64,000 nucleotides of DNA, from contig NC_083104.1 in assembly GCF_949774975.1 (NCBI RefSeq), positions 101,553,556 to 101,617,555 on the forward strand. Reading direction: 5' to 3'. Shown here in pieces: positions 44,759 through 56,072 of this stretch. The notes under the pieces were generated by a model. That model was given only the letters and a program-made list of their open reading frames with translations, did no database searches and had not been told where the DNA came from. The position numbers were made by a program, and so were the translations under genes. This stretch comes from Lagenorhynchus albirostris (Eukaryota; Chordata; Mammalia; Artiodactyla; Delphinidae). Each line of letters starts with the position of its first letter. Position 1 is the stretch's first letter.

Positions 44759-45444
44759 GGAAATTAGGAGTGACTGACTGACACCTAGTCAGTCTAATTC
44801 TAATTCCAAATGCTTAGAAAGATTTATCTCAGAGGAAAGAAAAAGTAGCAAATCTGTTCAGCTTACATTTTGACCAGAAAATAAAGTCAAAGGAAGACTT
44901 CAGCTCATTCATCAGATGCCCTATTGCCAACCCCTTTCTGCCTGTACAGCTGTTTGGTACAGTTCGGTACAGAGCTGACAGTCTGACTTTGACTACACAG
45001 GTATCAATGCCAAACAGATGACTTCAGGGAAAGCACGCCATTGAGTCATTGCCAAGAAGCACCCTCATCCCTCCTTGGGCGTGTCAAGCGTTCCCACCTT
45101 CCCGGGTGTGACCAGGTTAGACAATTCTCCCTAGTTCCCATTTCTCTCTGGAGGAAATGCAACTCGTTTGGCCAACGTTGGGGAGGGACAGAGGTCCATT
45201 AGAAATCTTGAGGGGGACCCTGCAAACTTCTGTCTGGCTTTTCTTGTCATAGGGCTGTGGCCTTGGCTGAGCAGAAGCTGTTGCTGAACCTTAACTATCG
45301 TTGTGCATGTTTGTAATACTTTCATTTGGGGGGAACCAGGGATCAGAGGTGGTTTTAACTTCATTTTGATGATTAATGTGTAAAATTTATGTTCATGTTT
45401 TAGTAACAGAAATGACTTGCACACTTACGTGTCAGTTGTATTGG
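44759..45444. other. Non-repetitive stretch, no gene seen
   Basis: A 97-codon minus frame (45131-45424) shows no recognisable domain. A gaatgaatgaatg microrepeat lies near 45455. Confidence 0.4.
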
Positions 45445-45705
45445 TGAGCATGAAAATGAATGAATGAATGAAAATTACTAATCAACAGTATTTATTGCAT
45501 GTCAGTTATGTACTGAAACATAAGTATTGGGTACAGTGTCATAGGGATTCATAGTCTGGTCTAGGAGACAGTTCAGTAAAAAGATAATTATAATAGAGTG
45601 TGCTAAGTGCTATGGCAGGACAGTTGTATGGCACTATGGGGGCATGGTGAGAAGTCCCTTAGCTGAGACCCGAGACTTGAAGGTTAGTAGGAATTAGTGA
45701 TAAAA
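45445..45705 (-). mobile_element. L2 LINE 3' fragment, antisense
   Basis: Reads acagtatttattgcatgtcag, tcatagtctggtctaggaga, aagataattataatagagtg, gctaagtgctatggcagg, then gacccgagacttgaagg, the antisense L2 3' end. Confidence 0.6.
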
Positions 45706-45715
45706 AAATGTATGG

Positions 45716-45895
45716 GGGATAAACATTAAGGTCCTGCTGTACAGCACAGGGAACTATATTCAGTATCCTGTGATGAGTCATAATGGAAAAGAATATGAAA
45801 AAGAATATATATATCTATAACTGAGTCACTTTGCTGTACAGTGGAAATTAACATAACATTGTAAATCAACTACACTTCAATACAATTTTTAAAAA
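45716..45895 (+). mobile_element. Cetartiodactyl L1 3' end, 5'-truncated, sense
   Basis: Reads aggtcctgctgtacagcaca, gggaactatattcagtatcc, tatctataactgagtcactt, taaatcaactacacttcaat, then an A-rich tail. This is the L1 3' UTR type of whales and ruminants; only about 180 bp were inserted or retained. Confidence 0.82.
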
Positions 45896-45906
45896 GTGTA
45901 TGGGAG

Positions 45907-46230
45907 GGCTTCCCTGGTGGTGCAGTGGTTGAGAGTCTGCCTGCCAATGCAGGGGACACGGGTTCGAGCCCTGGTCTGGGAGGATCCCACATGCGCGGAG
46001 CAACTGGGCCCGTGGGCCACAACTACTGAGCCTGCGTGTCTGGAGCCTGTGCTCCACAACAAGAGAGGCCACGATAGTGAGAGGCCCGCGCACCGCAATG
46101 AAGAGTGGCCCCCGCTCGCCGCAACTGGAGAAAGCCCTTGCACAGAAACGAAGACCCAACACAGCCAAAACTAACTCAATTAAAAAAACCCCAATGAACC
46201 GACATTTAAAAAAAAAAAAAGAAAAGAAAA
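45907..46230 (+). mobile_element. CHR-type SINE, full extended form
   Basis: Starts ggcttccctggtggtgcagt, has B-box ggttcgagccc, and ends with gaagacccaacacagccaaa and a long A-rich tail. Perfect 16-bp target duplication aaaaagtgtatgggag at 45891-45906 and 46231-46246, overlapping the A tail of the preceding L1. Confidence 0.97.
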
Positions 46231-47061
46231 AAAAAGTGTATGGGAGAGTGGAGGAGGATGGGGTGGGAGATGTTATTCCACTAAGAGTGGCAAGCATGTG
46301 CCAAAGCTCACAAGTTGGAAAAAGCATGGAGTGTTCAGTGAACTTTAAGATGCTCAGCAGAGCTATTTTGAAGATGTAGTTTAGGATTCAGTAACATTTG
46401 TAGGTGAGAAGTTCATTCATTGGACGGATTAACTAAGGACAGTATGTAGAGCAGGGAGAGGACAGGACCTGAGAGAAACACAAACAAGAGATGGGCAGAA
46501 GAAGAAGAGCCGAGACTTATGAAGTTTGGCCAGAGAAAGTAAAAAGATAAGCTGGTAGAAAATATGTGCAGTACCAATATGTGAAGAACTTTGACAAATC
46601 AATACGGAAAAAATTAACAACCCAATGGATAAATGGACAAAAGAAAGGAAAAAGCATTTCACAAACAAATGAAAGGATCCTCAACCTTGTTGGTCATCTG
46701 GGAAATGCTAAATAGAGCCACAAAAGATATCATTTCTCACCCATGAGATTAGAAAAGTTAGAGAGTCTGACAATACCAAACACTGGCAAGAATGTGGAGC
46801 AATGAGAACTCTGATATCCTGGTGATGGGAACGTACATTAGTGCAACCTTTGGGGAAAAAAATTGGCATTAACCTAGTAAATATGAAGATGTATGTATGT
46901 TACATATTCAAGGGTGCCAGGAGGCATGTGACAGTATGTTTTTTAATAACAAAAACTGAAAATAAAATATCTATCGATAGTAGAATAGAAAAAAATTTTT
47001 GTCTACTCACACAATAGAATACTGTAGAGCAGTGAAAGTGAATAAACGGCAGGTCTGTGTA

Positions 47062-47451
47062 TGTTATGGGTTGAATTGTGCCCCCATAAAATTCATATGT
47101 TGAAGTCCTAACCCCCCACTATCTCAGGATGTGACTGTATTTGGGTATAAAGTCTTTAAAGAGGGAAATGAATAAAATGAGATCATTAGGGTAGGCCTTA
47201 ATCCAATATGACCCATGTCCTTATAAGAAGAGGAAATTAGGACACAAATCCATAAAGAAGGAAGACCATGCGAAGACACAGGGAGAAGAAAACCATCTAC
47301 AAGCCAAGGAGAGAGGCCTCAGAAGAAACTACCCCTGCCAACACCTTGATCTTGGACGTCCAGCCTCCAGGACTCTGAGAAAACAAATTCAGTTGTTTTA
47401 AGCTGCCCTGTCTACAGTACTTTCTTATGGCAGCCCTAGCAGACTAATACA
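47062..47451 (+). mobile_element. MLT1-type MaLR LTR
   Basis: Opens tgttatgggttgaattgtgc and closes cagccctagcagactaatac plus a; within it are tgttgaagtcctaacccccc, catgtccttataagaagagg, aagccaaggagagaggcctc and cttggacgtccagcctccag. Full-length solo LTR inserted in the L1. Confidence 0.9.
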
Positions 47452-47609
47452 ATGTGTCAGTATTAATGGATGTCAAAAATATAAGGTTGGATGAAATTGC
47501 AAGTCACAGAACACTAACAGTGTGATTCCATTTAGGTAAAGATTAAAAAAAAAAAGAATAGTTTAGGACCACAGACACAGACACAGATATACACATAACA
47601 AATTCTTAC

Positions 47610-48086
47610 ATTCTGACACTCCTTTAAAAGATGGAGCTTAATTCCCCTCCCCTTGAATGTGGGCTGAACTCAGTGGCTCACTTCTAATGAATAGAAAAGC
47701 ATAAGTAATAGTGTGTGACTTTTGATACTAGGTCATGAAAGGCAGTGTGGCTTCCTTCATGCCCTTGCCTGGATCACTTGCTCTGGGGGGAAGCCAGGTG
47801 TCATGACACTCAAGTAGCTCACGTGGCAAGGACCTGATGCCTCTTGCCAGCAGTCACGTGAGTGTGCCATCTTGGAAATGTATCCCCAGCCCCAGTGAGG
47901 CCTTCAGATGACTGTGGCCCGGGCTGAAGTCTTGGCGGCAACCTCATGAGAGATCTGGATCCACAACCACCCGACGAAGCTGCTCCCAAATTTGTGACCA
48001 CGAAACCTGTGAAGTAATAAATGCATATTTTTTAAGCTGCTAAGTTTTGGGATAATTTGTTACACAGCAGTAGATAACTAATACAG
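47610..48086 (+). mobile_element. MLT1-type MaLR LTR, different subtype
   Basis: Includes ttcccctccccttgaatgtg, ggatcacttgctctgggggg, gaggccttcagatgactgtg, gcaacctcatgagagatctg and ends ttacacagcagtagataact plus aatacag. Confidence 0.82.
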
Positions 48087-48340
48087 TACACTATAGAGAA
48101 AAAGCTAGAGAATGATCAACGTAAATGGTAACCTCTTGGGTGGAGGTAAGAAGATGCAATTAGGCAGGGGAACATGCACACTTCAAAGATACTGGTAATG
48201 TTTTTGTTTATTTTTAATTTGGGTATCAAGCACCTGTGTATTCCTCTTGTTATTTTTTAAAAACTGTGTAGATGTGTGTTATATACAAACATACATGTCT
48301 TTGGTGTATGGGAGCTATTTTATTAAAACAAACAAAAAAC

Positions 48341-48744
48341 CCAAATAATTGTGGCCAGAGAAATAGAAAGAAATCCAAGTGTTAAGCTTCATGGCAGCTA
48401 AGAAATGAATGCAGACAAAGAGAGCAGGTAATGGTGCTTAAGGAGCAGGGCCGACCAGAGAAACCCAGGAGGGTGGCCAGACCGCACTGAGTTTGCAGAC
48501 CGTAGGTGTGTAATACCAGCCACCTGACAGGCTGAGTGGCTTCCCTGCAGCCATGCCCCGCATCCCACATTAAGCCTGCAGAACACACACCATAAATAGC
48601 CCTGAGGAGCAAAGTCTTGTCCTTGCTATCACACCCCAGCTTGTGTCAGAGCTTCCATATAGTTCCCATAGTGTGTCCTTCCCTCTATGCTCAGCTGGGT
48701 AGATAACTCCTTTTCTTGTGCCTTTACCAAAATGACACCACCAG
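48341..48744. other. Unassigned stretch, no gene seen
   Basis: Nothing recognised; short minus-strand frames only. Confidence 0.4.
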
Positions 48745-48910
48745 CTGTTGACACTTACAGCCCTTACCATGTGCCAGGAGCACCGTGTTAGTGGTTCTCA
48801 TGCGTAACTTCATTTTACCTCTTCCACCACCCTGTGGAGTAAGTACTCTTATTATCCCTATTTTATGAGAGAGGTTACACAGTAGTCATAGTGGGGCCAG
48901 GAGCTGTTTA
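48745..48910 (-). mobile_element. MIR SINE, antisense
   Basis: Reads ttaccatgtgccaggagcac, ccaccctgtggagtaagtac, tcttattatccctattttatg, then ggttacacagtagtcatag. Confidence 0.75.
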
Positions 48911-48999
48911 ACTCTAAAACGCCAGGGCACAACCAACACTCCACAGCACTTGTTAAGTGAGGAGTACGTACAGAGATCCCAGCCCATGCTGCCGTTGAT

Positions 49000-49315
49000 G
49001 GCAGTGTTGAAACCCTACCTTCCAGCGTGATGGTATTTGAAGGTGGAGCCTTTGGGGGGTGATTACGATTAGATGAGGTCATGAGGCAGAGCCCTCGGAA
49101 TGGGATTAGTGTCCTTATAAGCATCACCAGAGAGGGTGCTTCCCCTTTTTGCTTGCTGCTGTGTCAGGACACGACCAGAAGATGGCCGCCTGCACCCTGG
49201 AAGAGGGCACCCTGATCTTGGACTTCCAACCTCCAGAACTTTGAGAAATCTCTGTTATTTATAAGCCACCCAGTCTATGGTACTCTGTTTTAGCAGCCCG
49301 AAGGGACTGAGACAG
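49000..49315 (+). mobile_element. MLT1A-type MaLR LTR
   Basis: Reads agcgtgatggtatttgaagg, gaatgggattagtgtcctta, taagcatcacc, gatcttggacttccaacctc, tataagccacccagtctatg, ttagcagcccgaagggactg plus agaca. Confidence 0.88.
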
Positions 49316-49639
49316 CCCAGACCACCCGGGATCCCTTTCCAGTTTTATGCACATCTGTTCCCACATTGTTTTCAGTCCCAAGGGCCAGCACCTGTGTCTC
49401 TGTCACACACATTGTCACAGGGCTGCCCCCAGCCTGCCAGAGTCTGCTCTGTCTGCACTCACAGAGAGACAGAAGTGACTGGAAATTTGTGCTCTCCCAG
49501 GGGCAGCCTGAGGCCAATGACAAATGGGTGCGTGCGTATAAACAGCCCAGGTCCTTGGAGCTCCTCACGTGGGATCAAGCCAGAGGTACCCTCTCTGGGC
49601 CTTTGTGCATGTGGCAGACGGCAGTTTCAAAGATGACCA

Positions 49640-50225
49640 CAGTGGTACCTCCCACCCACATGCTCTTCTGCAACGTGACCTTGCCTTAGTCCCATTGAGG
49701 CTTGGAGATAATTCCCCTCCCCTTGCATCTGGGCTGGGCTCAGTGATTGCTTGTAACCAGCAGAGTGCAGCTGAATCAGTAGAACTTTGCTGCTGACTTC
49801 TGCACCAGGTCAGAAAAAGTCTTGCAGCTTTGGCCCTGTTCTCTTGCAAGTCTTCTTCTCCAAGACTTTGCCTCTTGGAAGGCTTGCTCTTGAAACCCAA
49901 CAGCCATGCTGTGAGAAGCCCAAAGCCACAGGGAAGGCCACATGTAGACCCACTGGTTTGACTCATCCCAGCTCAGTCATACTTGCAAGTCAGGAAGTTT
50001 CTAGATGGTTCCAGTCCCTGTTTGTTGAGCCATCCAGCCTTCAAGTGTTCCCAGCTAAGGCCCTAGACATGATGGGACAGAAACAAGCTGTCCCATTTGC
50101 TGTGTTCAGATTCCTGACCCACAGAATCTGTTGGCATAATGAAAAGGGCAGTTGATGTCCACCACTAAGTTGGAATGGTTTGTCACGCAGCAGTGGGAAA
50201 CTGCAGCGCTAACTATTGCATCATT
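49640..50225 (+). mobile_element. MLT1-type MaLR LTR, diverged
   Basis: Starts in ataattcccctccccttgca, passes through ctgacccacagaatctgttg and closes ccaccactaagttggaatgg, tttgtcacgcagcagtgg. The termini fit MaLR LTRs although the middle is strongly diverged. Confidence 0.65.
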
Positions 50226-50345
50226 GCTTGGCTTTCTTCCTTTCCTGGTCTCCTACCAACATCTTCTGGGAACACAGCCCAGTAAACCTCTTTCATTCTC
50301 ATTTATGTCTCAAGACCTGCTTCAGGGGAACCTGACCTAAGACAC
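50226..50345 (+). mobile_element. LTR-like fragment abutting the MLT1
   Basis: The string agtaaacctctttcattctc, then gcttcaggggaacctgacct plus aagacac, resembles the 3' end of another ancient LTR. Family uncertain. Confidence 0.4.
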
Positions 50346-51474
50346 CCCATAGCCTCATCTAGCCTGGACATCGGGGCTGGGAAAAGGAGTCACCAGGAAC
50401 TTGAAGGAAGAGCACAGACACATCTGTTGCTGCCCTTCACATCACCACTGAGGAAGTCTTACCTAGAAAACAAACACTTGGGTGCGTCCTTGGCCCTGAG
50501 TCAGTAGGTTGGAGTCTCCGGTGAGAGTGTGAGCATATCTGGTTATGGATTCAAGGGACAGAGAGAGGAGCCAGGACTGAGAAGGTGGAGGACAGGGCAG
50601 GGGCCTGATAAGAGCCGAGCTGGGCATCTGGACGGAAGTGGTCGGTCCAGACAGGACGTGTGGGAAGGGTTCCACCACGAGGCCGGTGTCCAGGTGAGAC
50701 CAGGTGAGGCAGAAAGAGGTTCATAAACCTGGAGAACAAAAAAGAACCAGGGACAAGCACCAGGGGACACAGCCCAAGGTAGATAGTCAGAAATCTGACA
50801 AAGCCAGTTGGAGCGGATAAAACATGACATAGACACGGGGGCCCCCATGCCCCTCAGATGCCTTGTTGGATGAGGTAGCATTTTCTCCTGGCTAAAGTCT
50901 TCTCGATGGTTCCTGTGGAAGCGACTCCTGTCATAGCCAGGCTGGTCTTCATGGCACACATGCTGGGGGTCACCAGCAGGGAGTGTGGACTTGGGCTGGC
51001 AGCCGCCCCACTAGCTGATCTGTGAGCACAGACGCGGCCTGGGGCACTGGAGCACCGAGGTAAATAGAGTCAGGAAGACTTGGCACACGGGAAGCAGCTG
51101 GCAGGCAGGGCTCTGTGGCCTGCCCTGCAGAGTGCCAGGGAAATTGGTGAAGGGGAAAAGCTTACTTATTTTTTCCAGGAAAGATGAACAAACAGAGAAG
51201 AGAAGTCAGGGCAATGCAGTAGGGCCAGAGGCCTTGAGGTTGCTTTCCAGCCAGGGTTTTCATCTGGGAAGAGTGCTGATTCACAGGGCTGTCATGCAGC
51301 CTCCAGGGCTCCTCGCCCCGATGCTTGAACTTCAGGAGGCGTGCCCTCCTGGACCCAGCCAGGGGTGGGGCTATGCCGGAGCACTCTACCGGCAGTGCCC
51401 AGACTCTCCAGGGCGAAAGGAGACGCAGGAAAGAGTGATTTAACAGCCCGCCTACAAACAGTAATAAATTGGGT
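50346..51474. other. Non-repetitive stretch, no gene recognised
   Basis: A 138-codon minus frame (50543-50959) and 103-codon plus frame (51132-51443) show no recognisable domain. Confidence 0.45.
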
Positions 51475-51645
51475 TTTTAAGGGTTACACAGGCATAAAAA
51501 AATTCAAAAAGAATCTACAGTAAAAAATAAATCTCCATCTCACCCCACCTCCTAGACCAGTTGTCCACCGACGACTGTCCTCAGTTCCTCATGCATCTTC
51601 TGAGATACTCTGTGCACACAGAAGCATGTATGCTTGTGAGGCCGT
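51475..51645 (-). mobile_element. Old L1 3' UTR fragment, antisense
   Basis: Reads aaaaattcaaaaagaatcta, cagtaaaaaataaatctcca, tctcaccccacctcctagac, then gagatactctgtgcacacag, the antisense L1M 3' UTR order. Confidence 0.6.
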
Positions 51646-52086
51646 GCCCTTGCCTGCCAGTTTTCACACGTTTGACTGTGTACCATGCCCAGTGGTGTGC
51701 TGTAGCCAGCCTATCGGCTTATAGGGGACCACTGTTCAATTTTCAGGAGTGTGGTGCGCTGGTTGCCAAGCACAGCCATTATTAAATCAAATTATATGAC
51801 TTATTATTAAATATGTCATATTAAGACAAATACCCCAAACTCACAGCTTCCTAATTATTTTAATACATGTTTCTGTTATCTATTTTATATTCCCGAGGTT
51901 ATTTACACCTGTCGTATCTGTAGAGTGGAAATAGTACACATCGTGTGCTGTTTATTTACACCCCTTCCCAACTGTGCATTCAGTGAGAGTGTGTTTGTGG
52001 CTCGGAATTGGTCATGGTGGGAATATTTACACCCTGGAAATCAGCAAACACTACAAATCAGAGCGAGTTTTATTGTTCTGCTGATT
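51646..52086. other. Unassigned AT-rich stretch
   Basis: May be a decayed continuation of the same L1. No gene seen. Confidence 0.35.
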
Positions 52087-52094
52087 ATCTAGAC

Positions 52095-52304
52095 CAGGGG
52101 TCTGCACACTTTCTCTGTAAAGGGCCAGATAGTAAATACCTGAGGGTTCGCAGCTACATGGCCCTCTGTTGCAGCTACTCAGCTCTGCCATTGAAGCACA
52201 GAAGCAGCCTTAGATGATACGTAGATGAATGGATGTCCAAATTGCATTTACAGACCAGACGGCTGGCCAGATTTGACTCAAGGGCTGCCCTTTGCTGACT
52301 CCTG
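52095..52304. mobile_element. Non-autonomous hAT-Charlie-type element with 8-bp target duplication
   Basis: Terminal inverted repeats cagggg... and ...cctg bracket 210 bp that include gtaaagggccagatagtaaa and cagctctgccattgaagcac. Flanks atctagac (52087-52094) and ttctagac (52305-52312) match at 7 of 8 bases, the hAT target length. It encodes no protein. Confidence 0.82.
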
Positions 52305-52312
52305 TTCTAGAC

Positions 52313-52739
52313 TTCGGACAGTGGTGGGGAAAACGATAACAACACAGATTCAATGTAGAAGCGTTGTGTCTGACTCTGTGTTTTGAAGAGTACTGAAAGG
52401 TGAGGAAATACTCTTCGATATTCAGAAACCGTGACCTGATTCAGCCAAGCAGCCCATGTCACCGATAAGCGGTGAAGTTCCAACATACATACTTGTTTTC
52501 TGTTCATTTCACTCATGAAAAAAAAAGGAATATCAATCAGTTTTCATGTATGAACACACTCATTGTCAATGATATGAGTGATTTCTTTGATGACTGTATA
52601 GTAATCAAGCTTTATTCAGGGTCTGATTTTGTGACATGATTGTTAGTGATAGAATTATAAAACCGACAGTGGATTTTGTAAGAAATAGCAAGTCACAGGG
52701 ATGTTACAGGATGGAATTTACAATAAAGAATATTGTGTA
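52313..52739. other. Unassigned stretch
   Basis: AT-rich; no feature recognised. Confidence 0.4.
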
Positions 52740-52935
52740 TTCTATTATTTATTAATTGTACATTAAAATCCCTTATATTAATAAAATTTATAATTATCAT
52801 ATGTAATACACACATACGTTATTTTTTTACATTAGTATCAGCTCAGCGTTGCATATAACTTCAGAATCTTACATTTATTCACAATGTATTATGAAGAATC
52901 TTTCATACATTATTTTCAGCAACTATATTCTTTTT

Positions 52936-53059
52936 TCTTTTTTCTTTTTTTTTTTGGCTGTGCCGTGCGGCTTGCAGGATCTTAGTTCCCTCATCAGGGA
53001 TTGAACCCGGGCCTACGGCAGTGAAAAGTTTTAACCACTGGACCACCAGGGAATTCCCA
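52936..53059 (-). mobile_element. CHR-type SINE, short form, antisense
   Basis: T-rich start, ggctgtgccgtgcggcttgc, ending ccaccagggaattccc. Perfect 16-bp target duplication caactatattcttttt at 52920-52935 and 53060-53075. Confidence 0.95.
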
Positions 53060-53584
53060 CAACTATATTCTTTTTAACAATTTGTACTGTTTTAGATATG
53101 TTCCATATTTGTTTAACCATAGCCCTACTGATGGGTATCTAGACTGGTTGTGAGTCTCACTGTTAGAAGCAGTGCTGCAGTGAACATTCTCATGTACAAG
53201 TCACTGCACACATATACAAATGTATCTGTTGCCTAAATTTTTAGAAGCAGAATCGCTAGGCTAAAGAGTGCATGCATTTATGATTGTGATAGATGATGAC
53301 AAATTGCTTTTCAGAGAACTTGAACCAGTCACACTCCAACCTAAACTGCAAGAGAATGCCTGTTTCTCTATATCTTTGTCAATATGGTATATTATCACAC
53401 TTCTGATTTTGGAAAATTTGATGGATGAAAATGGTAGCCTATTGAAATTTAACTTGCATTTCATTTGTTATGAGGAAGAGTGTACACTCTTCATATGTTT
53501 AAACACCATTTGTATTATCAGCTATGCAAACTCTTTATGGTCTTTGCTCATTTTTTATTGTTTTTTTTTTACTAATATCCAAGA

Positions 53585-53725
53585 TCCCTTTATGGCCTTC
53601 CCAACAGCATATGAGTTCCAGGAGGCAGGGAGTTTTAATTGGTTTGAATCCCCGAAAGCTTAGAATGGTGCCTGGCACATAATAGTTGCTCATTAAACAT
53701 TTGTTGATTAATTAATTACTAAGGG
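53585..53725 (+). mobile_element. L2-like 3' end fragment
   Basis: Reads cttagaatggtgcctggcac, ataatagttgctcattaaac, atttgttgattaatt, as in the L2 3' end. Position inside an L1 is unusual because L2 is generally older, so it might be another element sharing this tail. Confidence 0.45.
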
Positions 53726-53949
53726 ATTTAGCCCCTTGTCTGTCATATATGTTGCCATATTCTCTCCCAGCTTGTCATTTGCCCTTTGACTTTGTGACAT
53801 TTTTTTCCCGTGCAGGAGTTTTTAATTTTTATACGTTTAGAAATCTTTTGTTTTATGCTTTTTGTACCTTTGCATCTTATTTGGCAAGATGTTCATTTCT
53901 AAAAACAAACAAATTCTCCTGTGTTATCTCCTAGGAATTTACAGTTTGA

Positions 53950-54186
53950 TTTTTTTAACATCTTTATTGGAGTATAATTGCTTTACGTTGTGTTAGTTGC
54001 TGCTGTATAACAAAGTGAATCAGCTGTATGTATACGTATATCCCCATATCCCCTCCCTCTTGTGTCTCCCTCCCTCCCACACTACCTATCCCAGCCCTCT
54101 AGGTGGTCACAAAGCACAGAGCTGATCTCCCTGTGCTATGCGGCTGCTTCCCACTAGCTATCTATTTTACATTTGGTAGTGTATAC
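53950..54186 (-). mobile_element. Cetartiodactyl L1 3' end, 5'-truncated, antisense
   Basis: T-tract, then aacatctttattggagtata, ccctctaggtggtcacaaag, atctccctgtgctatgcggc, tttggtagtgtatac. It closely follows the 3' end of the full-length L1 at 56.28 kb and stops after about 237 bp, a typical truncated insertion. Confidence 0.88.
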
Positions 54187-54544
54187 ATTGAAACATCTGG
54201 AAATTATGTTAGAACAAGTGATAAAGTCGGCATCAAACTCAACGATTTTTCCATTTGGCTGCCCAGTTCTGACATACTCATTGAAGTATCTCGTTCCCCC
54301 GGTGGTTTGAAATTCCACTTTATCATCCACCAAATTCCCATATGTGGGTGGTCTATTTCTAGTCTCTCTATCCCTCCATCTGTATATTCACATGCCAGCA
54401 CCAGGCTGCTTTAATTATTAACGCCTACTCTTTTACATGGTGTTTATAGCGTCTGAGTGATCAAACTCACGTAAATATCACAGTATGATTAACCCATTTT
54501 TGGCCTTAGGCCTAAACATATAGTTTTTTAAAAAAGTGTATAAA

Positions 54545-54725
54545 GCGCTTTTGCAGACATTGTCTCACTTGATTTTTACAATACATCTGAAAGGGAGGTA
54601 GTGGTAGTGTTTTTGTTGTACCATTTTACAGATGAGGAAGCTGAGGCTCAGAGAGGTTGGGGGCTTTTTGCCCATGATCATTCACCTAATGGTTTGTGGG
54701 ATGAAACTCCTGCTCTTTCCTGTAG
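54545..54725 (-). mobile_element. MIR SINE, antisense
   Basis: Reads cttgatttttacaatacatc, ccattttacagatgaggaag, ctgaggctcagagaggttgg. Confidence 0.88.
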
Positions 54726-54939
54726 CAAAGTGTTGCTTAATGGAAAGATGCATTGTTAAAATAACAACTAAGACAGAATTACCCTGAGTCCTGTAACCAA
54801 ATCAAGTCAGTGATTTATTTCCACATATTTTCCTTGTTCTCCTGTATTCACTCCCTTATGCTGTCTTCCTCAGATTTAATGGAGACGCTCAGGTGAGTCA
54901 ATGTCAGAGAACTTTGAAGAAGATAATGACTCATTTATT

Positions 54940-54995
54940 AAGAGATTCTTAGCACAGCTCCTGGCATCCAGTAAGTGCTCAATAAGTGACAGCTG
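54940..54995 (+). mobile_element. MIR 3' end fragment
   Basis: cacagctcctggcatccagt, aagtgctcaataagtgacag fits the MIR tail. Confidence 0.5.
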
Positions 54996-55021
54996 TATTT
55001 ACATTCTTATTCTTATTTGTT

Positions 55022-55250
55022 TGATTAAGAGCATGAGCTTTCAAGTAGGACAGACCTGAGTTCCAATCTTTACTCTTCCATTTATTAGCTGGCTGACCTT
55101 GGGCAAGTTACTTAACCTCTCTGAGCCTTGGTGCCCTCATATGTAAAGTGGGCCTTGTGATAAAACCTCGGGTTTTGTGATGATTAAATGAGATAATATA
55201 CGAAGCCTCTATTAGCACAGCGTCTGGCACATGCTAAACATTCAATCAAA
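55022..55250 (+). mobile_element. MIR SINE, near full length
   Basis: Reads gattaagagcatgagctttc, gacctgagttccaatcttta, ggctgaccttgggcaagtta, cttaacctctctgagccttg, cacagcgtctggcacatgct. Confidence 0.92.
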
Positions 55251-55705
55251 GTTAACGGTTTTCTCATTGATTATTTTCTTCTGATGATCCTAAACTTATT
55301 TCTCCACAAGTGGGGACATTTCCATATTCTTTTTCCAAGAAAATCAGGGATAGTTAGTTCTTCAGTAATCCTTTATTCACGGACACACTCTTGCATACCT
55401 GATGACTCTCTGTTGCCTTATCTGAAAAAATGGAAATAAAAATTAATGGAGGAAACTGACTTTAATTTAGACTCCACTTATTCTTGCTGGACCCCACTGG
55501 ATCTGTTTGCATTATTTGCCAAGAAAGCGTTTGTGAAATAAATTGAAAGCGTACATAAGACTTGGGAAGAGTCTGAAATAATTGAGGGAATGATTTCCAA
55601 GTATGCTTAAATATTTGAGGAGTACTCTGAGTACAGACAATTTATCTGAGATCTCTGAACCAACCATATCCATTTATTAACTAGTGATTACAGCTGACTG
55701 TACAG
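55251..55705. other. Unassigned stretch, no gene seen
   Basis: No recognisable feature. Confidence 0.4.
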
Positions 55706-56072
55706 TTATGGACTGAATGTTTGTGTCCCCCTCAAATTCCTGTGTTGAAGCCATAAGCCCCAATGTGATGGTATTAGGAGGTGAGGCCTTTAGGAGGTAA
55801 TTAAGGTTAGAAAAAAGTCATGAAGGTGGAGGCCCCACGATGGCATTAGTGCCTTCATAAGAGGAGGAAGAGACACCAGAGCTGGCTCTCACCCACCCAC
55901 TGCCATGGGAGGACACAGTGGGCAGGGGACCCCCTGCAACCTGAGAAGTGGGCCCTCACCAGAACAGAATTGTCCAGCACCTACTTTTGGACTTCCCAGC
56001 CTCCAGATCTGTAAGAAATGGGTCTGTTTTTTAAGCTGTGGTATTTTGTTGCTGCAGCTCAAGCAGACAGCC
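55706..56072 (+). mobile_element. MLT1A-type MaLR LTR
   Basis: Reads tatggactgaatgtttgtgt, tgtgatggtattaggaggtg, gcattagtgccttcataaga, gtgggccctcaccagaacag, acttcccagcctccagatct, tgtggtattttgttgctgca. Confidence 0.92.

Larger units (their letters stand above)
46560..48340 (+). mobile_element. Old L1 3' end, sense, split by two MLT1 LTRs
   Basis: ORF2 3' sequence (aacccaatggataaatggac, tttcacaaacaaatgaaagg, ccaaacactggcaagaatgtgg, atactgtagagcagtg) is interrupted at 47062-47451, resumes at 47452 (taatggatgtcaaaaatata, gtgattccatttaggtaaa), is interrupted again at about 47610-48086, and ends with 3' UTR text to about 48340. Frames are broken. Confidence 0.78.
52740..54475 (-). mobile_element. 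Old L1 ORF2 3' part, antisense, with nested insertions
   Basis: Antisense ORF2 sequence appears in three segments: 53080-53580 (cactgttagaagcagtgctgc, ggctaaagagtgcatgcatt), 53716-53945 (ccccttgtctgtcatatatg, ccctttgactttgtgacat) and 54187-54475 (ttccatttggctgcccagtt, ccatatgtgggtggtctat). They are separated by a SINE, an L2-like piece and a young L1 3' end. Confidence 0.7.
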
